Source: Methylococcales bacterium (lineage in GTDB: Bacteria; Pseudomonadota; Gammaproteobacteria; Methylococcales; Methylomonadaceae). From it: a DNA stretch of 10,816 bases. How positions within the stretch are numbered: position 1 is the stretch's first letter; each line of letters starts with the position of its first letter. Of this stretch, positions 1-5,666 are shown piece after piece. The DNA lies in NCBI GenBank assembly GCA_009692395.1, contig SHZG01000073.1, positions 1 through 10,816 of the forward strand, written 5' to 3'. The notes under the pieces are model-generated. The model did not search any database. It saw only the letters and a program-made list of their open reading frames with translations, and had not been told where the DNA came from. The translations under genes were made by a program, and so were the position numbers.

Positions 1-76
1 GTCAATACTTTTTGGCGGAAATCGGCTGAATATGTCATCTAATTTAAAATAATCAAATTATACTGCTTTGGCTATA
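1..76 (+). mobile_element. Probable 3' end of an IS630-type insertion sequence
   Basis: Positions 64-76 read TGCTTTGGCTATA. The same 13 bases, inverted, lie at 10672-10684, exactly where the IS630-family element at the right edge of the window ends. The bases just before (50-63) are AT-rich and loosely resemble the matching stretch of the right-hand element, including a TAA stop at 50-52. That stop lies about the same distance from the end as the transposase stop of the right-hand copy. A second frame from position 1 gives VNTFWRKSAEYVI and stops at 40-42. I cannot tell which frame, if either, is the transposase tail. The transposase body would lie outside the window on the left. This is inference from a shared end, not from a recognised protein. 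Confidence 0.42.
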
Positions 77-130
77 GCAGCTCATAAGGTCTTTTAGGTA
101 AGTGTGATTTTATTCTGCCCGTGATTTTAA

Positions 131-330
131 TCTATCATCACAGATTTAATCCACTACCAAATAAAGAATCAGTACGGCAAAGTGATTGCCATTGGACAAT
201 GCAAAGCATGGATTAGTAGCATCACAGTTAAAGAAGTCCGCGAATTTTTTGGAGTCATGGCAAGCGAAAAAATGGCTCACGGCTATTATTTTGCCACCTC
301 AACCTTCACCAAAGAGGCTATCAAATTTTT
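131..330 (+). pseudogene. Mrr-like restriction endonuclease fragment, truncated at both ends
   Basis: The frame opens after a stop at 128-130 and reads TDLIHYQIKNQYGKVIAIG, then QCKAW, then KEVREFFGVMASEKMAHG, then YYFATSTFTKEAIKFFS. This matches the core of the Mrr/RE_Mrr (PD-(D/E)xK-like) restriction endonuclease domain: a D about 18 residues before a QxK motif, followed by the conserved segments VREFFGVMA and FTKEAI. The family cleaves DNA, often modified DNA. Only about 65 residues remain. There is no N-terminus and no start codon in context (a GTG lies at 182 inside the domain). The frame runs straight into the inverted-repeat element at 330, after which it encodes only repeat sequence to a stop near 412. 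A probable IS end lies about 55 bases upstream. I read it as a dead gene eroded by insertions. The family assignment is fairly good. Whether it was a stand-alone Mrr or part of a larger enzyme cannot be seen. Confidence 0.62.
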
Positions 331-493
331 CTCGTTCCCAAGGTCTGGAGACTGTGAAAGTATTATCAAAAACGATCAAAATCGACACAAAACAGCAAAA
401 AATCTGCTGTAACTTATTGATTCTTCGTTGCTAAAATCAAAATTCAGCCCGAATTTTGAATACTTTCACAGTCTCCAGAGCTTGGGAACGAGA
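330..493. repeat. MITE-like element with 35-bp terminal inverted repeats
   Basis: The left arm 330-364 (beginning TCTCGTTCCCAAGGTCTGGA) and the reverse complement of the right arm 459-493 agree at 34 of 35 positions; the only difference is at 343. The 94-bp interior holds three smaller hairpins: CGAT/ATCG at 373-384, ACAGCA/TGCTGT at 392-410, and TCAAAATTC/GAATTTTGA at 437-459. There is no room for a transposase, so if mobile it would be non-autonomous. It sits where the Mrr-like frame breaks off. I could not identify a convincing target-site duplication. Confidence 0.8.
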
Positions 494-621
494 TAAGTGT
501 ATGGGATGATATGCCTCCCAATGTGCAAGACATGGAACACGAACAACCATTCTATCGCTTCCACGCGGCTTATTCGTTAGCGTATCCTCTATTTTGTATT
601 TACAATGGACAAAAATTCTGA
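493..621 (+). other. Unrecognised open frame, possible 3' fragment of a gene
   Basis: From 493 an open frame reads ISVWDDMPPNVQDMEHEQ, then PFYRFHAAYSLAYPLFC, then IYNGQKF, ending at a TGA at 619-621. The composition looks protein-like (aromatic-rich, no low-complexity run), but I do not recognise the family. The same frame extends back through the right arm of the inverted-repeat element to a stop at 457-459, so any natural start has been lost. It does not look like the missing C-terminal part of the Mrr-like fragment and is in a different frame from it. It could be the tail of another gene cut by the repeat, or a chance frame. No ribosome binding site decides a start. Confidence 0.3.
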
Positions 622-664
622 CTGAGAGTCGTTATCCATTTTTATTAATTGTGAGGAACAGATT

Positions 665-865
665 ATGTTGTATTTTATAGTGACTTTTGTAGTAATGTTA
701 GCGGTCATTGCTATCATGGCAGTGGGCGTTATCTTTGGTAGACGTGCTATCAAAGGTTCTTGTGGTGGAGGCATGGATAAAGCCGCGTGTGTTTGTACCG
801 CAAAATGTGATAAAAGCAAGAAGCGGGACGCTGAAGCTGCCGAAGCGCAGTTAAGCCGAGGGTAA
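665..865 (+). CDS. nqrM: NqrM-like maturation factor of Na+-translocating NADH:quinone reductase
   Basis: This 66-residue protein has a single hydrophobic membrane segment (about residues 3-24), then GRRAIKGSCGG, then a cysteine-rich tail with Cys33, 42, 44 and 48. That layout (one membrane helix, basic GR(R/K)xIKGSCGG junction, four cysteines) is the NqrM/DUF539 family, which is needed to assemble the Na+-NQR complex and is thought to help place its membrane iron centre. The first cysteine lies at position 33, as I recall for the characterised Vibrio proteins. The tail here is slightly divergent: CGGGMDKAACVCTAKC rather than the usual CGGL...C-C-C-C pattern, and it ends in a charged stretch. 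The ATG at 665 has a GAGG motif at 653-656 with good spacing. Neither nqrA-F nor apbE is visible nearby, although these are the usual neighbours. Upstream lies mobile debris and downstream a long hairpin. Confidence 0.8.
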   Translation: MLYFIVTFVVMLAVIAIMAVGVIFGRRAIKGSCGGGMDKAACVCTAKCDKSKKRDAEAAEAQLSRG

Positions 866-878
866 AGCGTTAAAAATC

Positions 879-936
879 ATCTACGAAAGGCATGAAAAAG
901 GTTTATAGCCTATTTATTTTCGTGCTTTTCGTGGAT
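879..936 (+). repeat. Long hairpin repeat, 20-bp stem, after nqrM
   Basis: The arms 879-898 and 917-936 pair over 20 bases around an 18-base loop. At DNA level they differ at three positions, but in the plus-strand transcript all three become G:U wobbles, so the RNA stem has no unpaired base. The arms are of the ACGAAA...CGTGGAT type seen as dispersed repeats in other proteobacteria. It may act as the 3' end of the nqrM transcript, although there is no clear U-tract after it. Confidence 0.7.
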
Positions 937-970
937 AAACAATAATAATCACAATAGTGAGGATAATACT

Positions 971-1366
971 ATGCTAGCAAAAATTACCGTTGCCGATTAC
1001 ATGACCAAAAGAGTCGTCACTCTGTCTAAAGACAGCCTTGTTATTGATGCCATTACACAATTACTGGATCATAAAATTACCTGCGCTCCTGTCATAGATG
1101 CACAAGGACATTTATTAGGGGTGTTTTCTGAGAAAGACTGTATTAAAGTGTTTCTAGAAAGTGTTTATAACCAAGATATGGGCGGCAAAGTAGGCGACTA
1201 TATGACTGCGGGTGTTATTAGCGTTGATGCGGATGCGAGTATTGTTGAATTAGCAGAAAAATTCGATCAATCTTCAGTCAGAAGTTTCCCTGTGTTTGAT
1301 GATGGAAAATTTGTCGGTATTATCAGTCGTACTGATGTTTTAAAAGCGTTACTCACACTTAAATAA
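971..1366 (+). CDS. CBS-pair domain protein
   Basis: The 131-residue protein consists almost entirely of two CBS domains: residues about 8-66 (DYMTKRVVTLSKDS, then APVIDAQGHLLGVFSEKDC) and about 71-130 (DYMTAGVISVDADASI, then FPVFDDGKFVGIISRTDVLKAL). Tandem CBS motifs fold into a Bateman module that binds adenosine nucleotides or S-adenosylmethionine and senses energy state or ionic conditions. No catalytic, transporter or DNA-binding domain is attached, so it probably regulates a partner protein in trans. The partner is not identifiable here. The ATG at 971 follows GTGAGGATAATACT, with GAGG in a suitable position. It lies 12 bases upstream of sbcB and may be cotranscribed with it. It is soluble and probably cytoplasmic. 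Confidence 0.88.
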   Translation: MLAKITVADYMTKRVVTLSKDSLVIDAITQLLDHKITCAPVIDAQGHLLGVFSEKDCIKVFLESVYNQDMGGKVGDYMTAGVISVDADASIVELAEKFDQSSVRSFPVFDDGKFVGIISRTDVLKALLTLK

Positions 1367-1378
1367 CCTTGGTAAGTC

Positions 1379-2821
1379 ATGACAACACAGACTTTTTATT
1401 GGCATGACTACGAAACGTTTGGTCTTGACCCGCAACGTGACCGCGCTGCACAATTTGCAGGTGTGCGTACTGATGTGGATTTTAACGTCATTGATGAGCC
1501 GCTGGTGCTGTATTGCCAATCAGCGGCTGACACGCTACCCCATCCTGATTCCTGTGTAATTACAGGTATCACCCCTCAGATAGCTGAGCAAAAAGGCGAC
1601 TATGAAGCCGAATTTATACGCCGTATTCATGAGCAACTTGCCCAGCCTAATACCTGCACGCTAGGTTATAACAACCTGCGTTTTGATGATGAAGTCACCC
1701 GCAACCTTTTATATCGTAACTTCTACGACCCCTACGCACGCGAATGGCAACACGGCAATTCACGTTGGGATTTAATTGATGTGGTTCGCGCTGCCCGTGC
1801 TTTACGTCCAGAAGGCATTCAATGGGTAAATAGCGCAGAAGGTAAGCCCAGTTTTCGCCTAGACCAACTGACGATTGCTAATGGCATTGCCCACGAAGGC
1901 GCACATGATGCGCTGGCAGATGTTTACGCTACTATTGAGTTAGCCAAGCTAGTCAAACAAGCTCAACCTAAACTATTTCAATTTTTGCTGGAAAATCGTG
2001 TTAAAAACAAAGTGCAGGACTTGTTGCAACTGGGGTGTTTTAAACCTGTGCTGCATATTTCAGGCAAATATCGGGCAGAAAAAAATTGTTTAGCTGTGGT
2101 ATTGCCACTGTGCAAACACCCAACTAATGCAAATGGCGTGATTGTTTATGATTTATCGATTAATCCAGAAGCCTTGTTAAGCCTGTCAGCCGCTGACATT
2201 CAACAACGATTATTCACCGCGACCGCTGATTTACCCGAAGGTGTGGCGCGTATCCCGCTAAAAACCGTGCATATCAATAAATGCCCTGTATTAGCCCCGA
2301 TTTCAGTCTTAAAACCCGCCGATGCCGAGCGTCTTAACATCGACTTAGCCGCCTGTTTAGCACATATTGAAGCCATAAACACCACGCTAGGTTTAACCGA
2401 AAAATTAACCGCCGTTTTTAGCGGTCACAGTGACAGACAAGAGATAGACCCCGATTTAGCCATCTACAGCGGCGGTTTTTTTGCCGATGCTGATAAAGCC
2501 ACGATGGCAAAAATCCGCACGTCGTCGCCTGAGCAACTCGCCGCCCATTCGTTTAAATTTACTGACAACCGTTTAGCGGAAATGTTGTTTCGCTACCGAG
2601 CGCGTAATTATCCCGACACACTACATGCAGAAGAAAAGCAACGTTGGCAATGCTTTTGTAAAAACCGCTTAACAGGTCAACAAGCCAGCGCAGGCATGAC
2701 TTTCGATGCTTATTTTGCGCGATTGAATGAATTGAAAACTGACGCGACTGTCAATCAGTCAACTGTTCAAGCCTTGGAAACTTACGCACTTCAGAAGATG
2801 CAGCTATTGAGTATGAAGTAA
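1379..2821 (+). CDS. sbcB: Exodeoxyribonuclease I (3'-5' ssDNA exonuclease)
   Basis: The 480-residue protein is close in length to the E. coli enzyme (475). It degrades single-stranded DNA processively from 3' ends and acts in recombination and mismatch repair. The DEDDh active site is complete: Asp10 and Glu12 in WHDYETFG, Asp103 in GYNNLRFDDEVTRN, His176 and Asp181 in AHDALADVYATI. The family signature NSRWDLIDVVRAARALRPEGI is at about residues 128-147. The exonuclease domain covers roughly 1-200, followed by the SH3-like and helical C-terminal parts that close the enzyme around DNA. The start at 1379 gives the correct N-terminus just before the first acidic motif. Its ribosome binding site (GGTAAG) is weak. 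It sits between the CBS protein (12 bases) and trpD (33 bases) on the same strand, so one transcript is plausible, although no functional link to tryptophan synthesis is known. Confidence 0.96.
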   Translation: MTTQTFYWHDYETFGLDPQRDRAAQFAGVRTDVDFNVIDEPLVLYCQSAADTLPHPDSCVITGITPQIAEQKGDYEAEFIRRIHEQLAQPNTCTLGYNNLRFDDEVTRNLLYRNFYDPYAREWQHGNSRWDLIDVVRAARALRPEGIQWVNSAEGKPSFRLDQLTIANGIAHEGAHDALADVYATIELAKLVKQAQPKLFQFLLENRVKNKVQDLLQLGCFKPVLHISGKYRAEKNCLAVVLPLCKHPTNANGVIVYDLSINPEALLSLSAADIQQRLFTATADLPEGVARIPLKTVHINKCPVLAPISVLKPADAERLNIDLAACLAHIEAINTTLGLTEKLTAVFSGHSDRQEIDPDLAIYSGGFFADADKATMAKIRTSSPEQLAAHSFKFTDNRLAEMLFRYRARNYPDTLHAEEKQRWQCFCKNRLTGQQASAGMTFDAYFARLNELKTDATVNQSTVQALETYALQKMQLLSMK

Positions 2822-2854
2822 GCACGACAAAATTTTTATAACAGTAAGTTCACT

Positions 2855-3874
2855 ATGCAAATACACCTAGCTCTACAAATCCTATTAAACCAACAAAACC
2901 TCAGTGCTGAACAAATGCGGGCAGTGATGCGCCTGATGATGACAGGGGGTGTTACCGATGCTCAACTGGCTGGTTTTCTGATTGCCTTGCGTTGCAAAGG
3001 TGAAACCGTTGATGAAATTGCCGCTGCCGCTGAAATCATGCGGGAGTTAGCGACTAAAGTCACCGTGACAGGTGCGCATATTATTGACACTTGCGGCACA
3101 GGCGGTGATGGTGCGAATACCTTTAATATATCTACTTGCTGCGCATTTGTGGTGGCGGCGGCAGGTGGACAAGTCGCTAAACACGGCAATCGCTCAGTAT
3201 CCAGCCGTTGCGGTAGTGCGGATTTATTAGAAGCGGCGGGGATTAATCTCAATCTCACAGCTGCACAAGTGGCAGACTGTGTGGCTACCTTAGGAATAGG
3301 TTTTTTATTCGCGCCGAATTATCACGGCGCAATGCAACACACGATTAATGTGCGCAAAGAAATGGGCGTAAGAACGTTATTTAATTTGTTGGGGCCATTA
3401 GCCAATCCCGCAGGCGCACCCAATCAACTCATCGGCGTATTTGCGGAGCATTGGGTAGAACCCTTAGCACAAGTATTAAAAAAACTGGGTAGTCATCATG
3501 TGTTAGTAGTCAATGCCGACGATGGCTTAGATGAAATCAGCATTGCTGCCCCAACTCATGTTGCTGAATTAAAAAACGGTATCGTAAAAACTTACACCAT
3601 CACCCCTGAACAATTCGGCTTTAACCGTGCCAGTCTAAGTGAATTAGCCGTTGAAAATGCTGCTGATAGCTTGGTGATGATTCAAGCGGTGCTGAACAAC
3701 CAAGCAAGTGCAGCGCGAGACATCGTCCAACTCAATGCAGGTGCAGCAATTTATGCGGCAAATATCACTGAATCATTCGCCGCAGGTATCGCAACCGCAG
3801 GACAAGTCATTGCCAGTGGCGCGGCAAATGCTAAATTTGAAGCACTGATAAATTACTCAAATACATGGAAGTAG
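2855..3874 (+). CDS. trpD: Anthranilate phosphoribosyltransferase
   Basis: TrpD transfers the phosphoribosyl group of PRPP to anthranilate, the second step of tryptophan synthesis, in the cytoplasm. The 339-residue length is typical of the stand-alone enzyme; no TrpG glutaminase domain is fused. Diagnostic motifs are all present: the PRPP-binding glycine loop DTCGTGGDGANTFN (about residues 78-91), KHGNRSVSSRCGSADLLEA (109-127), FAPNYHGAM, VRKEMGVRTLFNLLGPLANP (166-185), and the metal-binding DDGLDE (222-227). A helical N-terminal domain (1-70) precedes them. The ribosome binding site upstream of ATG 2855 is poor. The stop codon TAG (3872-3874) lies inside a palindromic repeat that fills the gap to trpC. 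trpE and trpG, which supply anthranilate, are not in the window. Confidence 0.97.
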   Translation: MQIHLALQILLNQQNLSAEQMRAVMRLMMTGGVTDAQLAGFLIALRCKGETVDEIAAAAEIMRELATKVTVTGAHIIDTCGTGGDGANTFNISTCCAFVVAAAGGQVAKHGNRSVSSRCGSADLLEAAGINLNLTAAQVADCVATLGIGFLFAPNYHGAMQHTINVRKEMGVRTLFNLLGPLANPAGAPNQLIGVFAEHWVEPLAQVLKKLGSHHVLVVNADDGLDEISIAAPTHVAELKNGIVKTYTITPEQFGFNRASLSELAVENAADSLVMIQAVLNNQASAARDIVQLNAGAAIYAANITESFAAGIATAGQVIASGAANAKFEALINYSNTWK

Positions 3875-3927
3875 GCGCGAATGCAGCGCACTTTTAATAT
3901 TCATGGCGCGAATAAATTCGCGCCTAC
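3871..3927 (+). repeat. Palindromic repeat between trpD and trpC, overlapping the trpD stop
   Basis: GTAGGCGCGAAT at 3871-3882 is perfectly complementary to ATTCGCGCCTAC at 3916-3927. A second direct copy of the core, GGCGCGAAT, at 3905-3913 pairs with 3916-3924 across a 2-base loop. The right arm can therefore form a long-range or a local hairpin, but not both. The trpD stop TAG is bases 2-4 of the left arm. A following T-run is short (TTTTAT at 3931-3936), so this is not a canonical terminator. It resembles dispersed palindromic repeats and may moderate trpC expression or protect the trpD 3' end. Confidence 0.75.
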
Positions 3928-3954
3928 CCATTTTATCTAAACAGACAAAAAATC

Positions 3955-4755
3955 ATGACCAATACCCCCGATATTTTAAAAACCATCCTCGCCAAAAAAC
4001 AAGAAGAAGTAAGCAGACGCAAAGTAAGCACGCCCATAGAAATACTGGAAGACATAGCCAGTGGCGTAGAACGTCCACGCGGCTTTGCTAATGCAATACA
4101 CAGTAAAATTCTGGCAAAAAAACCTGCCATTATCGCGGAAATTAAAAAAGCCTCCCCTAGCCAAGGCGTGATTAGAGAAAATTTCCACCCCGTCACTATC
4201 GCCCAAGATTACGCCATGAACGGCGCGACCTGTTTATCCGTATTAACCGATAAAGAATTTTTCCAAGGCTCAGAAGCCTATTTAGATGCAGTTAGAAAAC
4301 GCGTACCACTGCCCGTATTACGCAAAGATTTTATGATAGATGGCTATCAAATCCATGAAGCGCGGGCATTAGGCGCGGATTGTATTTTATTAATCGTCGC
4401 CGCATTGGAAGATAAAGTTATGCACGAACTAGCCGATGTGTCCGCGAAATTGGGCATGGATGTGTTAGTTGAAGTACATGATGCCGATGAATTACAACGC
4501 GCCTTAACGCTGGACACTAAACTAATCGGCATCAACAACCGCAATCTGCGCACCTTCGCTACCGATTTACAAACCACCCTGACATTGAAAGACAGCATCC
4601 CCGATGACCGCTTAATCATCACCGAAAGCGGCATCCACACCACAGACGACGTACAACTGATGTTAGAAAATAATATCTACGGCTTTTTAGTCGGTGAAGC
4701 GTTTATGCGCGTTGAACAATCTGGGAAAAAAATGCGGAAATTGTTTGCGTTGTAA
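3955..4755 (+). CDS. trpC: Indole-3-glycerol-phosphate synthase
   Basis: TrpC closes the indole ring, converting CdRP to indole-3-glycerol phosphate. The 266-residue chain is a single-domain (beta/alpha)8 barrel, with no fused TrpF as in E. coli. Key residues are visible: Glu62 and Lys64 in AEIKKASPS, Lys124 in VLRKDFMIDGYQI (general acid), Glu173 in LVEVHDADEL (general base), Asn194 in IGINNRNL, Ser225 in ITESGI, and the phosphate-binding GFLVGEAFMR near the C-terminus. The ATG at 3955 gives the usual short helical N-terminus (TPDILKTILAKKQEEV). The leader just upstream is A-rich with no clear Shine-Dalgarno motif. A palindromic repeat separates it from trpD by 80 bases. The following step enzymes (trpF, trpB, trpA) are not adjacent. 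The next feature is the initiator tRNA. Confidence 0.97.
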   Translation: MTNTPDILKTILAKKQEEVSRRKVSTPIEILEDIASGVERPRGFANAIHSKILAKKPAIIAEIKKASPSQGVIRENFHPVTIAQDYAMNGATCLSVLTDKEFFQGSEAYLDAVRKRVPLPVLRKDFMIDGYQIHEARALGADCILLIVAALEDKVMHELADVSAKLGMDVLVEVHDADELQRALTLDTKLIGINNRNLRTFATDLQTTLTLKDSIPDDRLIITESGIHTTDDVQLMLENNIYGFLVGEAFMRVEQSGKKMRKLFAL

Positions 4756-4803
4756 CGCAACTTGCCGTGTTAAAGCCATTCGAGCGTAGCATGATCGGCT
4801 TTA
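4745..4803 (+). other. Hairpins at the trpC 3' end
   Basis: TTGCGTT (4745-4751) and AACGCAA (4754-4760) form a perfect 7-bp stem with a 2-base loop that contains part of the trpC stop codon (TAA, 4753-4755). A second possible stem, TAAAGCC (4771-4777) with GGCTTTA (4797-4803), follows with a 19-base loop. Neither has a strong U-tract. They may end or stabilise the trp transcript. Confidence 0.4.
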
Positions 4804-4887
4804 TTGCATGAGTCGTTTACCAGCAACACCTTGTTTGCTGTCTTATATTGCTCATAGCCATGGAGAGACAAATACCCCAATATTGAA

Positions 4888-4906
4888 TGTAAGCGTTGCG
4901 CTTACA
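4888..4906. repeat. Short perfect hairpin TGTAAGCG-TTG-CGCTTACA
   Basis: An 8-bp perfect stem with a TTG loop sits in the otherwise featureless gap between trpC and the initiator tRNA (4756-4938). No coding frame is evident in this gap. The hairpin has no U-tract, so I treat it as a short palindromic repeat rather than a terminator. Confidence 0.5.
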
Positions 4907-4938
4907 CAGGCAACTCCAAGACTTTAGACAGAAACAGC

Positions 4939-4966
4939 TTGCTTTATATTATAAAGTGTTTATAAT
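4939..4966 (+). promoter_or_regulatory. Sigma70-type promoter for the initiator tRNA
   Basis: TTGCTT at 4939-4944 and a perfect TATAAT at 4961-4966 are 16 bases apart. The expected start is about 7 bases after the -10, leaving only a few nucleotides of 5' leader before the tRNA at 4980. The surrounding DNA is AT-rich. The following rimP operon may be reached by read-through of the terminators after the tRNA. Confidence 0.8.
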
Positions 4967-4979
4967 CTGCATAATCAAT

Positions 4980-5056
<77 letters not shown>

Positions 5057-5064
5057 GATTTTTG

Positions 5065-5090
5065 AACCCCTTTTTGGGGTTTTTTATTTT
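5065..5090 (+). terminator. Rho-independent terminator after the initiator tRNA
   Basis: AACCCC (5065-5070) pairs with GGGGTT (5076-5081) around a five-T loop, and is followed by a T-rich run to 5090. It starts 9 bases after the tRNA CCA end. Partial read-through could feed the rimP-nusA operon, as known for metY in E. coli. Confidence 0.85.
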
Positions 5091-5091
5091 C

Positions 5092-5115
5092 TAGGCTTTA
5101 GTTTTAAGAAGCCTA
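5092..5115 (+). other. Middle hairpin of the rimP leader
   Basis: TAGGCTT (5092-5098) pairs with AAGCCTA (5109-5115) around a 10-base loop. It lies between two terminator-like hairpins and has no U-tract of its own. Its left arm can alternatively pair with the left arm of the next terminator (5136-5142, seven pairs including one G:U). Confidence 0.5.
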
Positions 5116-5134
5116 CAAGTCAGATTGTTAATGG

Positions 5135-5158
5135 AAGAGCCTTTGGCTCTTTTTTTTT
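5135..5158 (+). terminator. Second terminator-like hairpin, just upstream of rimP
   Basis: AAGAGCC (5135-5141) and GGCTCTT (5145-5151) form a 7-bp stem with a TTT loop, followed at once by an uninterrupted T-run to 5158. This is a canonical intrinsic terminator placed 22 bases before the rimP start. It would attenuate transcription into rimP-nusA-infB-rbfA unless bypassed. No convincing promoter lies between it and rimP. Confidence 0.82.
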
Positions 5159-5180
5159 GTGCGAAAGTAAGTGAGGAAAA

Positions 5181-5666
5181 ATGAAACAAGCTCCTGAGCA
5201 TTTGGTCAACTTAATCGAACCGATTGTAGAAGGCTTAGGTTATGAATGCGTTGGCATTGACTATAATCCGCATCCAAAACATGGTTTGTTACGCATTTAT
5301 ATTGATAGTGACAAAGGAATTTTGGTTGAAGACTGCACTAAAGTCAGTCATCAACTCAGCGGTGTTCTCGATGTGGAAGAACCTATCCAAGGCTTTTATC
5401 AATTAGAAGTGTCTTCGCCAGGGGCGGATAGACCTTTTTTTAAAGTCAGTCAGTTTGAACGATTTATTGGCAGTACAGTAACGGTTCATCTATTTAAAGC
5501 CATCACTGGTCGTAGAAGAATGGTAGGACGTATTGAAAAAGTTGAAAACGATATTATTACGCTTTCAGAAGAAGGGCAATTTTTTGAAGTGCCTTTTAAC
5601 GCCATGAGTAAGGCGCGTTTAGTGCCTGAGTATTTTATAGAAAAAGGAGGACGTAATGGCAAATAA
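5181..5666 (+). CDS. rimP: Ribosome maturation factor RimP
   Basis: RimP binds the 30S subunit and is needed for its late maturation. The 161-residue protein has the two expected parts: an N-terminal alpha/beta domain with LVEPIVEGLGYE-like sequence (here LIEPIVEGLGYECVGIDYN), LLRIYID, and VEDCTKVSHQLSGVLDVEEPI; and a C-terminal SH3-like barrel beginning after LEVSSPGADRPF (about residues 77-88). The family signature LEVSSPGxDRPL appears with Phe in the last position. The ATG at 5181 follows GTGAGGAAAA, a good ribosome binding site. It is the first gene of the operon and overlaps nusA by 11 bases, which suggests translational coupling. It is slightly longer than the E. coli protein (about 150) because of a C-terminal extension (PEYFIEKGGRNGK) that carries the nusA ribosome binding site. 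Confidence 0.95.
   Translation: MKQAPEHLVNLIEPIVEGLGYECVGIDYNPHPKHGLLRIYIDSDKGILVEDCTKVSHQLSGVLDVEEPIQGFYQLEVSSPGADRPFFKVSQFERFIGSTVTVHLFKAITGRRRMVGRIEKVENDIITLSEEGQFFEVPFNAMSKARLVPEYFIEKGGRNGK
5641..5650 (+). promoter_or_regulatory. Strong Shine-Dalgarno site of nusA inside rimP
   Basis: AAAAAGGAGG lies inside the last rimP codons, 5 bases before the ATG at 5656. It fixes the nusA start within rimP and is the strongest ribosome binding site in the window. Confidence 0.85.

Noticed and set aside
182..412. A 76-residue gene starting at GTG 182
   Set aside because: The GTG is inside the Mrr-like domain, and the last 25 or so codons are translated from the inverted-repeat element, so this is a broken frame rather than a small gene.
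330..493. CRISPR-like or tandem repeat array
   Set aside because: There are only two copies, in inverted orientation, with no spacer series; it fits a single element with terminal inverted repeats.
2962..3258. Minus-strand open frame opposite trpD
   Set aside because: It lies wholly inside trpD, whose motifs are complete, and its translation has no recognisable protein pattern; it is a shadow frame.
3928..3954. Ribosome-stalling trp leader peptide or attenuator before trpC
   Set aside because: No short frame with tandem Trp codons and no U-tract terminator are visible in the gap; only the palindromic repeat is supported.
5103..5134. Separate promoter for rimP between the two terminators
   Set aside because: The best candidate hexamers (TTTAAG and TTAATG-like) are poor and badly spaced, so I do not call one.
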